Source: Ignavibacteriales bacterium (GTDB taxonomy: Bacteria > Bacteroidota > Ignavibacteria > UBA10030). Taken from it: DNA of 6,616 nucleotides. Positions 5,269-6,616 of this stretch are shown here, one piece after another. Position numbers and translations under genes: made by a program. The stretch spans positions 1 through 6,616 of the forward strand of contig JACQPU010000251.1 of assembly GCA_016207365.1 (NCBI GenBank), read 5' to 3'. A model generated the notes under the pieces. The model was given only the letters and a program-made list of their open reading frames with translations. It did no database searches and had not been told where the DNA came from. The first letter of the stretch is position 1. Each line of letters begins with the position of its first letter.

Positions 5269-6616
5269 TCATCTGTGGTCTCCCACCGGTCTCAATTCAA
5301 CACCATCCCCCGCAAACTCCATCTGCCGCATGACCATTTCATGGTACGCTCCCTGGACTTGCATGAGTTCCTCATGCGTTCCCCGTTCTGTGATGCGTCC
5401 TTCTTCCATGAGGAGGATCAGGTTGGCCCGCCGGACCGTGGAAAGCCGATGCGCGATCACAAAAGTGGTTCTGCCGGCAAGCAACGTGGCCATCGATGCC
5501 TGTATGAGCTGTTCGCTTTCCGTGTCCAGATTGCTGGTTGCTTCATCCAGTACGAGAATCTGGGGCTTTGCAAGAATTGCCCGGGCAATGGCAATCCGCT
5601 GCTGCTGGCCTCCCGAAAGCTTCACTCCGCGTTCTCCGACGAAGGTCTCATACTGATCTGGAAGCTTCACGATGAATTCATGCGCGTTTGCCCGCTTCGC
5701 CGCATCTTCCACTTCTGCATCCGTTGCCTCATGCCGTCCATAGGCGATGTTGTCGCGAACGGATCCGTCGAACAGAAAAACATCCTGCTGAACGATCGCC
5801 AGAAGATCTCGATATGTGTGCAAACGGAAATCACGGATGTCCATCCCGTTGAGCAGAATGCGCCCTCGTGTCGGATCGTGAAACCGCGCGACCAGGTCCG
5901 TGACCGTTGTTTTCCCGGCTCCGCTTCGGCCCACCAGGGCAACCACCGATCCGCTGGGTACGGAAACGTTGAAATCCCTCACGACAGGCCTTCCTTCATG
6001 GTACTCAAACTCGACTTCCTCGAAGCGGATCTCTTCTACTTGCTCCGGTGCTTCAACGGCATCCGGTTTGTCGGGCTTTTCGTTTTCCATTGACAGGATT
6101 TCAAACACACGCTCCATCGCAGCGAGGGACCGCTGAAGTTCCGAGAAGGAATTCACGATGTTCCATACCGGATTGAGCAGGAGGAATGTATACCATTGGA
6201 ATGCCATGATGTCGCCGATCGAGGCCACGCCCTCGACGTTCAGGTATCCCCCGTACCACACGATCACGACATTCACTCCGCTCAGCAGCAGGCCCCACGA
6301 TGTCCACAGAACCAGCTCCCGGCGATGAGCGAACAGCTCTTTTCGCAGAACGGTGTGCCGGCCGCGCAGATATTCAAGCAGCTCTCCCACCTCCTGCCGG
6401 AACGCACGAACGACTCTGATGCCGGAGAACGTCTCGCCCACCCTGCCGTCGATCTCTTCGGCATCCTTTCGCATCGAGCGGTAAATGGGCCGAACGCGCT
6501 TCGCAAGAACAAAGCTCATGAGCATAATGCCCGGAATGATCGCAAGGGCGGTAAGCGCAAGCCGCCAGTTGAGTGCGAAGAGAATCGAGACCGCGATGAT
6601 CAGCCGTATGATGGAA
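5269..6616 (-). CDS. ABC exporter half-transporter (permease-ATPase fusion), 5' end beyond the window
   Basis: The frame is open from the TGA at 5271..5269 to the window edge, 448 residues in view. Relatives are usually about 580-620 residues, so roughly the first 150 (early membrane helices) are missing. Numbered from the internal ATG at 6525: membrane helix and coupling region VRPIYRSMRKD (11-21), ETFSGIRVVRAF (31-42), membrane segments at about 72-95 and 104-124, then the ATPase domain with Walker A GRSGAGKT (199-206), Q-loop VQQD (245-248), signature LSGGQ (303-307), Walker B ILVLDE (323-328), D-loop SNLD (331-334) and switch His H359. All catalytic motifs are intact. This is the MsbA/BmrA-like type, which dimerises in the inner membrane and exports lipids, drugs or peptides; the substrate is not predictable. 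The internal ATG at 6525 is not the start, because upstream codons continue the membrane domain. Confidence 0.93.
   Translation of the reverse strand, partial: SIIRLIIAVSILFALNWRLALTALAIIPGIMLMSFVLAKRVRPIYRSMRKDAEEIDGRVGETFSGIRVVRAFRQEVGELLEYLRGRHTVLRKELFAHRRELVLWTSWGLLLSGVNVVIVWYGGYLNVEGVASIGDIMAFQWYTFLLLNPVWNIVNSFSELQRSLAAMERVFEILSMENEKPDKPDAVEAPEQVEEIRFEEVEFEYHEGRPVVRDFNVSVPSGSVVALVGRSGAGKTTVTDLVARFHDPTRGRILLNGMDIRDFRLHTYRDLLAIVQQDVFLFDGSVRDNIAYGRHEATDAEVEDAAKRANAHEFIVKLPDQYETFVGERGVKLSGGQQQRIAIARAILAKPQILVLDEATSNLDTESEQLIQASMATLLAGRTTFVIAHRLSTVRRANLILLMEEGRITERGTHEELMQVQGAYHEMVMRQMEFAGDGVELRPVGDHR

Noticed and set aside
5275..6093. A 272-codon open frame on the plus strand opposite the ABC transporter
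   Set aside because: It is antisense to the ATPase domain, which has every ABC motif intact, and its translation has no recognisable domain. It is a shadow of a GC-rich gene.

Overview
The window is bacterial chromosomal DNA with every supportable gene on the minus strand. It shows ordinary Shine-Dalgarno sites, and stops of all three kinds (TGA for the ABC, ankyrin and VOC genes; TAG for the ParB-like, alpha/beta-fold and DUF1624 genes; TAA for the SnoaL-like gene). Base composition is intermediate and uneven: sampled lines in the ABC transporter are about 60-65% GC, and sampled lines in the alpha/beta-fold and DUF1624 genes about 43%. The mix of small SnoaL-like, VOC, ankyrin and DUF1624 proteins resembles free-living soil or water bacteria with large genomes. 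The phylum cannot be fixed from the sequence alone.

In transcription order (high to low coordinates) the layout is as follows. (1) The 3' three quarters of an ABC exporter half-transporter, cut by the right window edge. (2) A 102-base gap, then a compact run of an ankyrin-repeat protein, a small ParB-like-fold protein probably starting at TTG 7 bases after the ankyrin stop, and a VOC-fold protein. These three look co-transcribed. (3) A 395-base stretch (3000-3394) without a convincing gene. It holds short open fragments in one frame broken by two stops, and an integron-like GCCTAAC/GTTAGGC half site with imperfect dyad symmetry. (4) An alpha/beta-hydrolase-fold protein that appears to lack its catalytic Ser and His. 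Its best ribosome binding site drives an in-frame upstream ATG whose signal-peptide-like leader is cut by a TGA. (5) A multi-spanning DUF1624 membrane protein preceded by a stem-loop next to its ribosome binding site. (6) A SnoaL-like/NTF2-fold protein. (7) The first eight codons of another gene at the left edge, with a good promoter and ribosome binding site.

No rRNA, tRNA, CRISPR array, transposase or complete insertion sequence was seen. The most interesting points are the alpha/beta-fold gene (probable pseudoenzyme with an interrupted leader), the tightly coupled ankyrin/ParB-like pair, and the unexplained spacer at 3000-3394. I did not find a clear new defence or mobile system.
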